Positions 1 through 8,338 of a DNA stretch of 44,481 nt are shown here, piece by piece. The notes under the pieces were generated by a model, which saw only the letters and a program-made list of their open reading frames with translations, was not told the DNA's origin and searched no databases. Both the position numbers and the translations under genes were made by a program. The stretch comes from Bradyrhizobium cajani. Lineage in GTDB: Bacteria > Pseudomonadota > Alphaproteobacteria > Rhizobiales > Xanthobacteraceae. Positions within the stretch are counted from its first letter, which is position 1, and every line of letters begins with the position of its first letter. The stretch lies in assembly GCF_009759665.1 (NCBI RefSeq), contig NZ_WQNE01000048.1, forward strand, positions 1 through 44,481, read 5' to 3'.

Positions 1-250
1 CTCTGCCGTTCAGGACCGAACGTCACATCCCAAACTCGATCGCAACGATGCGACGATACCTGAGCGTTGCGCTCATCAATCGCCTGCGACGATGTCCGTG
101 CTGTACTGCTCTTATCCAAAGCCGCACCGTGCGAATGATTTTATGACACAGTAAGATTAGCGTGCTGGCCGCGCACCGCGTCGATGCCGCGCGCGTCTAT
201 CGGCTTGCGCTGGAGCATGGCGCGGCCGCAAAGGCGCTGTCACGCCGAAA

Positions 251-284
251 GAAAAAGGGCTGATCGAGGATCTCGACCAGCCCT
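251..284 (-). terminator. Rho-independent terminator of dctA
   Basis: Positions 256-284 form a 13-bp stem (AGGGCTG arm pairing with CAGCCCT, one wobble pair) with a 3-base loop. On the minus strand the stem is followed by a run of five T (251-255). It lies about 40 bases past the dctA stop codon, so it most likely ends the dctA transcript. Confidence 0.8.
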
Positions 285-324
285 GTTGCTTCAAGACCTG
301 ACGGCCATCAGATGCAGTATCCGA

Positions 325-1659
325 TCAGTCCGTCGTGATCGCCGTCTCCATGTCGGTCGGATCGATCTGCTTGGAGAGGTTGGCGGTGAGCTTGTCACGG
401 TCGAGCTCGCCCTCCCACCAGGCGACGATCACGCAGGCCACGCCGTTGCCGCACAGATTGGTCAGCGCGCGGCACTCGCTCATGAACTTGTCGATGCCGA
501 GCACGATCGCCATGCCCGGCACGAGCCGCGGATCGACCACGGCGAGCGTCGCGGCCAGCGTGATGAAGCCGGCGCCTGTGATGCCGGAGGCCCCCTTCGA
601 AGTCAGCATCGCCACGACCAGGATCGTGAGCTGCTGACTGAAACTGAGGTCGAAGCCGAGCGCCTGCGCAATGAACAACGTCGCCAGCGTCATGTAGATG
701 TTGGTGCCGTCGAGATTGAACGAATAGCCCGTGGGCACCACGAGGCCGACCACCGACTTGGAGCAGCCGAGCCGTTCCAGCTTCTCCATCAGGGACGGCA
801 GCGCGCTTTCCGACGACGAGGTGCCGAGCACGATCAAGAGTTCGTCCTTGATGTAGGCGAGGAACTTGAAGATCGAGAAGCCGGCCATCCGCGCGATGAG
901 GCCGAGCACGACGAACACGAACAGCGCGGCGGTCAGGTAGAAGGTTGCGATCAACCCGAGCAGGTTGAGGATCGCGCCGGTGCCGAACTTGCCGATCGTG
1001 TAGGCCATCGCGCCGAAGGCGCCGATCGGAGCCGCCCGCATCACGATGGAGATGACGCCGAACACCGCATGCGCGGCGTCGTCGATGAACGCGCGGATGG
1101 TGTGGCCGCGCTCGCCGAGGCTCATGATCGCGAAGCCGAACAGCACCGAGAACAGCAGCACCTGGAGGATTTCGCCCTGCGCGAACGCACCCACCACGGT
1201 GTCGGGAATGATGTGCAGGACGAAGTCGACGCTCTTCTGGCCCGCGGCCTGCTTGGCGTAATTGGCGACGGCCTGCTCGCTGGCTGCGGCATTGCCGAAG
1301 CCGGCGCCGGGCCTGACGAGATTGCCGACGATGAGGCCGATCACCAGTGCGAAGGTCGAGACGACCTCGAAATAGACCAGTGCCTTGACGCCGATGCGTC
1401 CGACCTTCTTGGCGTCCTGGATATGCGCGATGCCCGAGACGACGGTGCAGAAGATGATCGGGGCGATCACCATCTTGATCAGCTTGATGAAGCCGTCGCC
1501 CATCGCCTTGATCCAGTCGTTGGTGGCGAGCGACGGCCACAGCCAGCCGACGATGGCGCCGAGCACGATGGCGATCAGCACCTGGACATAGAGGACCTTG
1601 TACCACGGCTTGGCGGCGGTCGGGGCGACCGGCGCTCCCGCCATCGTTGTCGTCGTCAT
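325..1659 (-). CDS. dctA: C4-dicarboxylate transporter DctA
   Basis: Inner-membrane symporter of the dicarboxylate/amino acid:cation family (DAACS), which imports succinate, fumarate and malate. The 444-residue protein has the usual length. It carries the family signatures: a serine-rich stretch (GTSSSESALPSLMEKL), then GYSFNLDGTNIYMTLA, and about eight hydrophobic segments plus re-entrant loops. The open frame extends to a TTG at 1677. The ATG at 1659 is preferred because GGGGGAG lies 7 bases upstream. bioY lies 83 bases upstream on the same strand, so the two may be co-transcribed. No sigma-54 promoter, often seen before rhizobial dctA, was found in the short gap. Identification is firm; the substrate range is inferred from the family. 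Confidence 0.95.
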   Translation of the reverse strand: MTTTTMAGAPVAPTAAKPWYKVLYVQVLIAIVLGAIVGWLWPSLATNDWIKAMGDGFIKLIKMVIAPIIFCTVVSGIAHIQDAKKVGRIGVKALVYFEVVSTFALVIGLIVGNLVRPGAGFGNAAASEQAVANYAKQAAGQKSVDFVLHIIPDTVVGAFAQGEILQVLLFSVLFGFAIMSLGERGHTIRAFIDDAAHAVFGVISIVMRAAPIGAFGAMAYTIGKFGTGAILNLLGLIATFYLTAALFVFVVLGLIARMAGFSIFKFLAYIKDELLIVLGTSSSESALPSLMEKLERLGCSKSVVGLVVPTGYSFNLDGTNIYMTLATLFIAQALGFDLSFSQQLTILVVAMLTSKGASGITGAGFITLAATLAVVDPRLVPGMAIVLGIDKFMSECRALTNLCGNGVACVIVAWWEGELDRDKLTANLSKQIDPTDMETAITTD

Positions 1660-1688
1660 CGTTTCACTCCCCCTCAAACTCAGAGCCA

Positions 1689-1705
1689 GCCAAGATCAAC
1701 TTGGC
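1689..1705. promoter_or_regulatory. Small inverted repeat between bioY and dctA
   Basis: GCCAAG and CTTGGC are separated by 5 bases in the gap upstream of dctA. There is no T tract, so an operator or mRNA hairpin is more likely than a terminator. No regulator is assigned. Confidence 0.3.
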
Positions 1706-1742
1706 CGGCCCTGTCAATCGGAACTGCTCGTTATTGCGCGCT

Positions 1743-2354
1743 TTACCGGCGGCGATCGACGATCCGGCGTGCCGCCGGCATCAGTGTCGCGCCAAGCGCG
1801 TTCTTGACCAGCGAGGCCGCGATGAACGGCACGATGCCGACCTGCCAGGCCTTCGCGGCGCCGAGGCCAAGCCCGAACGCCAGCCAGCCGAACCCGGCCG
1901 CCAGGATGACGATGTGGCCAACCGCCATCGCCGCAAACAGCAGCACGACGCTGCGATCCCAGCCGCGCTCGGAGAGCCAGCCGGTCACGAAAGCCGCGGC
2001 AATGAAGCCGAACAGATAACCCGCGGTCGGGCCGACCAGCGGTGCAATCCCGCCCACGGGACCTGCGAACACCGGCAGGCCGATCGCGCCCTCGGCGAGG
2101 TAGGCGATCATGGTTGCGCTGCCAAGGCGCCAGCCATAGGCGGCACCGATCATCAGCACCACCAGCGTCTGCAACGTCATGGGCACATAGGGTAGCGGCA
2201 GGCTGACCTTGGCTGATAGCGCCATCAAGGCGGTACCGAGCGCGATCAGCACAAATGCACGCAGGGCGCCGACGGTTTCACCCGGGCGGGTCGGCCACAT
2301 CAATGCGGCGAGAGAAGAATGCGTGGCGGTGGACGGGACGGAACGGTCAGACAA
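1743..2354 (-). CDS. bioY: Biotin transporter BioY (ECF S component)
   Basis: Substrate-binding membrane subunit for biotin uptake. The 203-residue protein has six hydrophobic segments and typical BioY features: an amphipathic KVSLPLPYVPMTLQTLVVL stretch near residues 48-66, and the glycine-rich segment GPVGGIAPLVGPTAGYLFGF near residues 97-116. The start is a TTG at 2354 with CGGAG 6 bases upstream; the next in-frame ATG (residue 19) would remove only the hydrophilic N-terminus. It sits 33 bases after the aminotransferase stop, consistent with one transcript. No bioM/bioN-type energising subunits are adjacent, so it may work alone or with a shared ECF module elsewhere. The biotin-dependent accB/accC genes are about 5 kb away. 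Confidence 0.92.
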   Translation of the reverse strand: MSDRSVPSTATHSSLAALMWPTRPGETVGALRAFVLIALGTALMALSAKVSLPLPYVPMTLQTLVVLMIGAAYGWRLGSATMIAYLAEGAIGLPVFAGPVGGIAPLVGPTAGYLFGFIAAAFVTGWLSERGWDRSVVLLFAAMAVGHIVILAAGFGWLAFGLGLGAAKAWQVGIVPFIAASLVKNALGATLMPAARRIVDRRR

Positions 2355-2387
2355 GTTGAACTCCGGAAGGCTGGCGAAAACTGGCGG

Positions 2388-3575
2388 CTATTTAAGCCAG
2401 TGAGCGATCCGGTCAACTGCCTCCCGCATCTCTTCTGCCGAACGGGCATAAGAGAACCGTATGAATGAACGGCCATGGACGGGATCGAAGTCCACGCCCG
2501 GCGTGGCCGCAACATGGGCCTGTTCCAGCATCTGCTTGGCGAATTCGAAACTGTCGGAGGTGAAGTCCGAGACGTCGGCGTAGAGGTAGAACGCACCATC
2601 GGCAGGCAAGAACTTGCTGAGCCCCGCTTTGGGCAATCCCTCGATCAGGATGCGCCGGTTCTCCTGATAGCCGTGCTTGATCGCCTCCATCTCGGCCGCG
2701 CCGTCGAAGGCGGCCTCAGCCGCGATCTGCGACAGTGACGGCACCGAGATCGACAGGTTCTGCTGGAGCCGCTCGATCGGCCGCACCAAAATCTCGGGCA
2801 CGACCATCCAGCCGACGCGCCAGCCCGTCATGCAAAAATACTTCGAGAACGAATTGATCACGAGTGCGTGCTCGGACAGCGCGGCCGCTGTCACCGCCGG
2901 AAACGCATAGTCGAGCCCGTGATAGATCTCGTCCGAGATGAAGCGGATGCCGGCGTCTTCCGCCGCCGAGATCAGGCCGGAGAGCGCCTCGCGGGACATC
3001 ATCGTGCCGGTCGGATTGGCGGGGCTGCCGACCAGTACGCCCTTGAGCGGCGCCTTGCGATGGGCGGCCAGCAGCGCCTCGCCGGTCAGCGCATGGCGCG
3101 TCTCGTTCGTGGTCTCGATCAGCACCGGCTCGCAGCCGAGCGCGGTCAGAATATGGCGATACGGCGGATAGCCCGGCACCGTCACGGCGACCCGATCGCC
3201 GGGCTCGAACATCGACAGGAAGGCCAAAATGAAGCCACCGGAGGAGCCCGTCGTCACGACGATCCGCTCGGGGCTGACGGTACAGCCATAGGCATCGCGG
3301 TAGTGGCGCGCGATGCGCTCGCGCAGTGAGGGGATGCCGAGCGCGGAGGTATAGTCGATCCGACCGGATTCGAGCGCGGCGTGCGCTGCGGCAATCGCCG
3401 TCTTCGGCGCGGACGCTGAGGGCTGGCCGACCTCCATGTGGATGACATGGCCGCCGGCCGCCTCGATTCGGGCCGCTGCGGCCATCACGTCCATCACCAT
3501 GAACGGGGGAACATCACTGCGGCGGGAGGGCTCGAGCCACTGCCCCAACCGGTTCCTCAATGTCGCTTCGTGCAT
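2388..3575 (-). CDS. Class I/II pyridoxal-phosphate aminotransferase
   Basis: Fold-type I PLP enzyme of the aspartate aminotransferase superfamily, 395 residues (the usual length). The substrate-binding N-terminal segment contains HMEVGQPSASAP. The cofactor loop contains GSSGGF, and SPANPTG carries the family Asn-Pro. The PLP lysine lies in NSFSKYFCMTGWRVGW, followed by the expected arginine. The C-terminal FIRFSYARS supplies the carboxylate-binding arginine. The amino-acid substrate cannot be told from sequence; annotation as plain AspC would be over-specific. It starts at ATG 3575 and leads a minus-strand run with bioY and dctA. The 193-base gap to the divergent protease gene should contain its promoter. 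Confidence 0.9.
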   Translation of the reverse strand: MHEATLRNRLGQWLEPSRRSDVPPFMVMDVMAAAARIEAAGGHVIHMEVGQPSASAPKTAIAAAHAALESGRIDYTSALGIPSLRERIARHYRDAYGCTVSPERIVVTTGSSGGFILAFLSMFEPGDRVAVTVPGYPPYRHILTALGCEPVLIETTNETRHALTGEALLAAHRKAPLKGVLVGSPANPTGTMMSREALSGLISAAEDAGIRFISDEIYHGLDYAFPAVTAAALSEHALVINSFSKYFCMTGWRVGWMVVPEILVRPIERLQQNLSISVPSLSQIAAEAAFDGAAEMEAIKHGYQENRRILIEGLPKAGLSKFLPADGAFYLYADVSDFTSDSFEFAKQMLEQAHVAATPGVDFDPVHGRSFIRFSYARSAEEMREAVDRIAHWLK

Positions 3576-3768
3576 CGATTTCTGCTATTTCGCTGGCGGA
3601 CCGGTCCGTCCGGTCCAGGAACGGGGCGCTTGCGCCCCAGACTGGCCGCATTGTACGGCTCATAAGGGCTACGGCTCACAAGGGCATATCGCGTATCCGG
3701 TCCGCCGCCAATCGCCAAAAACCAATCACGAAACTGCTTGATCAAGACCGTTTGACCCAGACCGCCTG

Positions 3769-5166
3769 ATGTTGCTCCAGATCGCATTGCGCAAGAAGGC
3801 CTCCGCCCTCACCGCCCTCCTGACGGCCGCGGCGATCGCGCTGACGCCATTCTCGGCCGCGCATGCGCAGGCCAAGGGACCGCCGGTCCTGCGCGACACC
3901 GAGACCGAACAGCTCCTGCGCGAATATACGCGCCCGATCCTGCGGGTCGCCGGTATGGAAAAGCAGAACATCCAGATGGTGATCATCAACGACGGCTCGT
4001 TCAACGCGTTCGTCGCCGACGGCCGCCGCATCTTCGTCAATTGGGGCGCGATCCTTCAGTCGGAGACGCCGAACCAGATCATCGGCGTGCTCGCGCACGA
4101 GACCGGGCATCTGGCCGGCGGCCATCTGTCCAAGATGCGCGAGCAGCTCGCGACAGCCCAGACCCAGATGATCATCGCGATGCTGCTCGGCGCGGGCGCG
4201 CTCGTCGGCAGCACCCGCAGCGGGAGCGCCGGCAACAACGGGCTCGCCAATGCCGGCGCGGCCGCGATCGCCGGTCCGCAGGAGATGATCCGCCGTACGC
4301 TGTTGTCCTACCAGCGCCAGCAGGAGGAGAACGCCGACCGCGCCGGCGTGAAATTCCTGACCTCGACGGGGCAGTCGCCGAAGGGCATGTACGAGACCTT
4401 CAAGCGCTTCACCAGCGAGAGCCTGTTCGCCTCACGCGGCGCAGACCCCTACCTTCAGTCGCATCCGATGCCGGCCGAGCGCGTCGCGGCGCTCCAGGAG
4501 TTCGCCAGCACCAGCCCCTATTGGGACAAGAAGGACGATCCGGCGCTCCAGCTCCGCCATGACATGGTGCGTGCCAAGATCTCGGCCTTCATGGAGCGGC
4601 CGGAGACGGTGTACCGCCGCTATCCCCAGACCAACGACAGCTTGCCGGCGCGCTACGCCCGCGCCATCAGCACCTATCTGCACGGCGATTTGCGCAGCGC
4701 GCTCGCCCAGATCGACGCCCTGATTCAGGTCCAGCCGAACAACCCGTATTTTTACGAGGTGCGCGGCCAGGCCCTTCTGGAGAGCGGCAAGCCTGCCGAG
4801 GCCATCGCTCCCCTGCGCAAGGCGGCGCAGCTTTCGAACAACGCCCCCCTCATCGAGATGTTACTTGGGCAGGCTCTGGTTGGAACCGATAATAAGGCCT
4901 ACACCGACGACGCCATTCGGATTCTCCGTGCCGCGGTGGCCCGCGAGCCCGAGGCACCGCTCGGCTATATCCAGCTCGCGATGGCCTATGGCCGGAAGGG
5001 GGATTATGCCGAGGCGGATCTCGCCTCGGCCCAGGCCGCGTATCTGCGCGGCGACAACAAGACCGCCCGCGAGCTTGCCACGCGCGCGAAAACCCGTTTC
5101 GCCATCGGCACGCCCGGATGGGTCAAGGCCGACGACATCGTGGCGGCGAAGCCGCCGCGCAACTGA
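3769..5166 (+). CDS. M48 family zinc metalloprotease with TPR domain, BepA-like
   Basis: Periplasmic protease/chaperone of the BepA (YfgC) type, involved in the family with outer-membrane protein quality control. The 465-residue protein starts with a clear signal peptide ending near AHAQA (residues about 1-34). The zinc motif HETGH is at residues 110-114, and the third ligand lies in the downstream QEENADRAG segment. Residues from about 300 onward form tetratricopeptide-like repeats. The next gene, 96 bases downstream, encodes another exported protein with a thiol-redox fold, so the pair may act together on envelope proteins. The exact substrate is not deducible. Confidence 0.9.
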   Translation: MLLQIALRKKASALTALLTAAAIALTPFSAAHAQAKGPPVLRDTETEQLLREYTRPILRVAGMEKQNIQMVIINDGSFNAFVADGRRIFVNWGAILQSETPNQIIGVLAHETGHLAGGHLSKMREQLATAQTQMIIAMLLGAGALVGSTRSGSAGNNGLANAGAAAIAGPQEMIRRTLLSYQRQQEENADRAGVKFLTSTGQSPKGMYETFKRFTSESLFASRGADPYLQSHPMPAERVAALQEFASTSPYWDKKDDPALQLRHDMVRAKISAFMERPETVYRRYPQTNDSLPARYARAISTYLHGDLRSALAQIDALIQVQPNNPYFYEVRGQALLESGKPAEAIAPLRKAAQLSNNAPLIEMLLGQALVGTDNKAYTDDAIRILRAAVAREPEAPLGYIQLAMAYGRKGDYAEADLASAQAAYLRGDNKTARELATRAKTRFAIGTPGWVKADDIVAAKPPRN

Positions 5167-5262
5167 CAGACTGAACGACGCCTGACACCACGACGTCACG
5201 ACACTGAGCTTAAGTCCGCCGGGACGTTTCCCGAAACCTGCTTTGGATAAGAGGATTTGCCT

Positions 5263-6030
5263 ATGCCTTCGCTGCGCTCGCTTGCTCCCGCGCTGTTTGC
5301 ACTCGCCATGTTCGGCGCAGCCGCGCCCGCGTCGGCCGACAGCTTCTCCGATACCCAGCGCACCGACATCGAGGCGATCATCAAGAACTACCTCGTCAGC
5401 CACCCCGAGGTGCTCGAGGAGGCGATGACCGAGCTCAGCAAGCGGCAGGCCGCGGCCGAAACGCAGAAGCACGAGGCCAGCATCGCGCAGAACGCCGACG
5501 CGATCTTCAACTCGCCGCGCCAGGTCGTGCTCGGCAACAAGGACGGCGACGTCACCTTCGTCGAATTCTTCGACTACAATTGCGGCTACTGCAAGCGCGC
5601 CATGGGCGACATGCTCGACCTCATGAAGAGCGATCCGAAGCTCAAGGTCGTGCTGAAGGAATTTCCGGTGCTGAGCCAGGGCTCGGTCGAGGCGGCGCAG
5701 GTTGCCGTCGCCGTGCGCATGCAGGATCCCTCAGGCAAGAAATATCTCGACTTCCACCAGAAGCTGCTCGGCGGTCGTGGCGCCGCGGACAAGGCGCGTG
5801 CGCTTCAAGCGGCCAAGGAGGCCGGCCTCGACACTGCGAAGATCGAGAAGGACATCGCCAGCCCCGAGGTGCGCGCCACTCTCGAGGAGAATTTCAAGCT
5901 CGCCGAAGCGATGGGCATGAACGGCACGCCCAGCTACGTGATCGGCAAGCAGATCGTTGTCGGCGCCGTCGGCGTCGAAGGCCTCCGGGAAAAGATCGGC
6001 ATCGCCCGCTGCGGCAAGGCGACCTGCTGA
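5263..6030 (+). CDS. DsbA family thiol:disulfide oxidoreductase (Com1/ScsC-like)
   Basis: Exported thioredoxin-fold protein of 255 residues. It has a signal peptide (MPSLRSLAPALFALAMFGAA..., cleavage near ASA-D), a helical N-terminal region of about 60 residues resembling the oligomerisation arm of ScsC/BdbD-type proteins, then the active-site motif CGYC at residues 107-110. A cis-proline segment, NGTPSYVIG, lies near residue 218. The ATG at 5263 is chosen over an in-frame TTG at 5257 because GAGG lies 8 bases before it. It follows the M48 protease gene and ends at a strong terminator. It is likely a periplasmic oxidase or isomerase; the direction of the reaction cannot be read from sequence. 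Confidence 0.88.
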   Translation: MPSLRSLAPALFALAMFGAAAPASADSFSDTQRTDIEAIIKNYLVSHPEVLEEAMTELSKRQAAAETQKHEASIAQNADAIFNSPRQVVLGNKDGDVTFVEFFDYNCGYCKRAMGDMLDLMKSDPKLKVVLKEFPVLSQGSVEAAQVAVAVRMQDPSGKKYLDFHQKLLGGRGAADKARALQAAKEAGLDTAKIEKDIASPEVRATLEENFKLAEAMGMNGTPSYVIGKQIVVGAVGVEGLREKIGIARCGKATC

Positions 6031-6050
6031 GCGCTGCGACATTGCGTTGA

Positions 6051-6082
6051 AAGAGGCCGGCTCACAGCCGGCCTCTTTTTTT
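6051..6082 (+). terminator. Rho-independent terminator after the DsbA-like gene
   Basis: An 11-bp perfect stem (AAGAGGCCGGC with GCCGGCCTCTT), a 5-base loop, then an uninterrupted T run. It begins 20 bases after the stop codon. Confidence 0.92.
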
Positions 6083-6174
6083 GCGCGGTTCGGACCGTCG
6101 CGGTTTGTCGCGGTCCGGGCGCGACCGTTCATCTGGCGTTCAACAAACAAAGCCCTTCGGAACCCCTGAAATTC

Positions 6175-6199
6175 GGAACGACCGCGCTCTCCTTTCGTT
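6175..6199 (+). promoter_or_regulatory. EcfG-type (general stress) promoter of the DUF1236 gene
   Basis: GGAAC at 6175-6179 and CGTT at 6196-6199 are separated by exactly 16 bases. This is a perfect match to the GGAAC-N16/17-CGTT consensus of the alphaproteobacterial extracytoplasmic sigma factor EcfG. It lies 48 bases before the ATG, a suitable distance for a short leader. Regulation is inferred from the motif only. Confidence 0.75.
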
Positions 6200-6246
6200 G
6201 TCGGCGCGGGCAATGACGCAAAGAAATCACGTGAGGAGAGGTTCAA

Positions 6247-7041
6247 ATGACTAATCGCTTTTTGGTCTCGGTTGCAGCCTTGGCGCTGATCGCCGGGACC
6301 GGTTTCGCCAACGCACAAGGAACCGGAACCAAGGACTACGGGAGTGGCCAGCAGAGCCAGCAGAGTACGCAGCCTTCTGGCGAGCGCAGTGGCTCCATGG
6401 GCAAGCAAGAGTCCATGGACAAGCAAGACAAGCGTGACAAGGGAACGGTCGGTCAGTCCGGCGGCATGAAGGATCAGCCGGCCGCTCAAGACAAGTCAAC
6501 TCAGTCCGACAAGATGAACAAGGACCAGCCGGGTGCGAAGCGTGAGAAGTCGACGCAGTCGGAGAAGTCGTCGACGGTCGGCCAGAGCCCGCGGGGCGAC
6601 GAGAAGTCCAAGGGTAGCATGAGCAAGGAAACCGAGACCAAGGGCGGCAAGGACATGAAGGCCCAAGGTCAGCAAGACCGCAGCGGCATGAACGCGCCGG
6701 GCCATCAGGGTTCGCAGAGCCAGACCCAGACCCAGACCGGGACCGAGCGGTCGCAGACCACGACCGGCCAGGCTGGCGCGGCCGCCAAGCTCTCGACCGA
6801 GCAGCGGACCCAGATCACGTCGGTGATCCGCGAGGAGCGCGTCGCCCCCGTGACCAACGTGAACTTCAACATTTCGGTCGGCACCCGCGTGCCGCGCGAG
6901 GGCATCACGCTTCACGCCCTGCCGTCCCGGGTCGTGACGATCTATCCGGAGTGGCGGACCTACAGGTACATCCTGGTCAAGGAAGAAATCGTGATCATCA
7001 ATCCGGACACCTACGAGATCGTGGCGGTCCTGAACGTCTAA
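6247..7041 (+). CDS. Secreted DUF1236 protein with long low-complexity linker
   Basis: A 264-residue exported protein. The signal peptide (residues 1-23, ending FANA-Q) is followed by about 150 residues rich in Gln, Ser, Gly and Lys, with many KSTQS/SEKS-like blocks that look disordered. The C-terminal 80 residues match the DUF1236 family, ending in LPSRVVTIYPEWRTYRYILV and a hydrophobic strand. DUF1236 proteins are common in Bradyrhizobium and have no established function. The start is supported by GGAGAGG about 7 bases before the ATG. The gene has its own EcfG-type promoter and terminator, so it is a single transcription unit. A role in envelope stress tolerance is an inference from the promoter. 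Confidence 0.85.
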   Translation: MTNRFLVSVAALALIAGTGFANAQGTGTKDYGSGQQSQQSTQPSGERSGSMGKQESMDKQDKRDKGTVGQSGGMKDQPAAQDKSTQSDKMNKDQPGAKREKSTQSEKSSTVGQSPRGDEKSKGSMSKETETKGGKDMKAQGQQDRSGMNAPGHQGSQSQTQTQTGTERSQTTTGQAGAAAKLSTEQRTQITSVIREERVAPVTNVNFNISVGTRVPREGITLHALPSRVVTIYPEWRTYRYILVKEEIVIINPDTYEIVAVLNV

Positions 7042-7063
7042 GGCCGGATGACGGCAACCTCTT

Positions 7064-7090
7064 GGGGCGGGCAGCGATGCCCGCCCCTTT
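7064..7090 (+). terminator. Terminator after the DUF1236 gene
   Basis: GGGGCGGGCA pairs perfectly with TGCCCGCCCC around a 4-base loop, followed by only three T. It lies 22 bases past the stop codon. The stem is strong and the tail weak. The following stretch to aroQ (7091-7269) shows no gene. Confidence 0.7.
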
Positions 7091-7269
7091 GCATTCGGCC
7101 GACAGCCATGCTTTAGACTGGTTAACAAGCAATTTCCGCAGCTTCCGCACAGGTTTTTGCACACTGGATGAGGTACTTGAAGCCGCCCGGGAGGCCCTTC
7201 AAGGCTTCCCCTCACGCGCTTTGTTACCTATAACCCCCGCCACGCTGAAGCACCTCGTCCGGGATTGGA

Positions 7270-7737
<468 letters not shown>

Positions 7738-7771
7738 CGCCCCTTCCAACAGAACATTCGGATCAGACAAC

Positions 7772-8257
7772 ATGGCGCGCCAGCCAGACGACAAAGCAGC
7801 CGCAAAGTTTTCCAGCGAGGATTCCGCGCTCGTCCGCGAGCTTGCCTTGCTGCTCGATGAGACCAGCCTCACCGAGATCGAGATCGAACGTGCCGGCCTG
7901 CGCCTGCGCGTCGCCCGCAACATCAGCGTTGCCGCGACCATGCCGATGCCGGTGGCAGCCGCTCCCGTCGCCCTTCCGGCAGCCGCCGCACCCGCCAGCG
8001 CCGCGGCCGATCTGTCGAAGCATCCGGGCGCCGTGACCTCGCCGATGGTCGGCACCGCCTATTGGGCGCCGGAGCCCGGCGCCAAGCCGTTCATCGAGGT
8101 CGGCAACAAGGTCTCGGTCGGCCAGACGCTGCTGATCATCGAAGCCATGAAGACGATGAACCAGATCCCCTCGCCGCGCGCCGGCACGGTGACGCAGATC
8201 CTGGTCGAGGACGGCCAGCCGGTCGAGTACGGCGAGCCGCTGGTCATTATTGAATAG
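7772..8257 (+). CDS. accB: Acetyl-CoA carboxylase biotin carboxyl carrier protein
   Basis: Carrier subunit of acetyl-CoA carboxylase, the first step of fatty-acid synthesis. The 161-residue protein has an N-terminal helical region, an Ala/Pro-rich linker (residues about 52-85) and a C-terminal biotinyl domain. The biotin-accepting lysine is Lys127 in EAMKTMN; the position after the lysine is Thr rather than the Met of E. coli, a variant also known in rhizobia. The open frame extends upstream to 7703, but the ATG at 7772 gives the expected MARQPDD N-terminus. The stop codon is part of the long palindrome that separates accB from accC. Confidence 0.96.
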   Translation: MARQPDDKAAAKFSSEDSALVRELALLLDETSLTEIEIERAGLRLRVARNISVAATMPMPVAAAPVALPAAAAPASAAADLSKHPGAVTSPMVGTAYWAPEPGAKPFIEVGNKVSVGQTLLIIEAMKTMNQIPSPRAGTVTQILVEDGQPVEYGEPLVIIE

Positions 8258-8323
8258 CGAGTGGCGAATGGCGAATAGCGAATGGTGCCCGTCTTGCCAT
8301 TCGCCGTTCGCTACTCCCTATTC
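8252..8323. repeat. Long imperfect palindrome in the accB-accC gap
   Basis: The left arm (8252-8278) and right arm (about 8297-8323) are complementary over about 27 bases with a few mismatches. Both are built from GCGAATAG/GCGAATGG units. It starts inside the accB stop codon and ends 15 bases before the accC ATG. It may attenuate or stabilise the mRNA, or be a mobile repeat that landed there. Confidence 0.8.
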
Positions 8324-8338
8324 GCCCGCTGAGGCACC

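Noticed and set aside
1..250. Possible gene or regulator at the left edge
   Set aside because: No frame with recognisable protein features, no RNA gene and no clear promoter was seen.
184..2019. Plus-strand open frame of 611 codons over dctA and bioY
   Set aside because: Composition is dominated by Arg, Asp, His and Glu, as expected for the reverse of a membrane-protein gene. The minus-strand genes are unmistakable.
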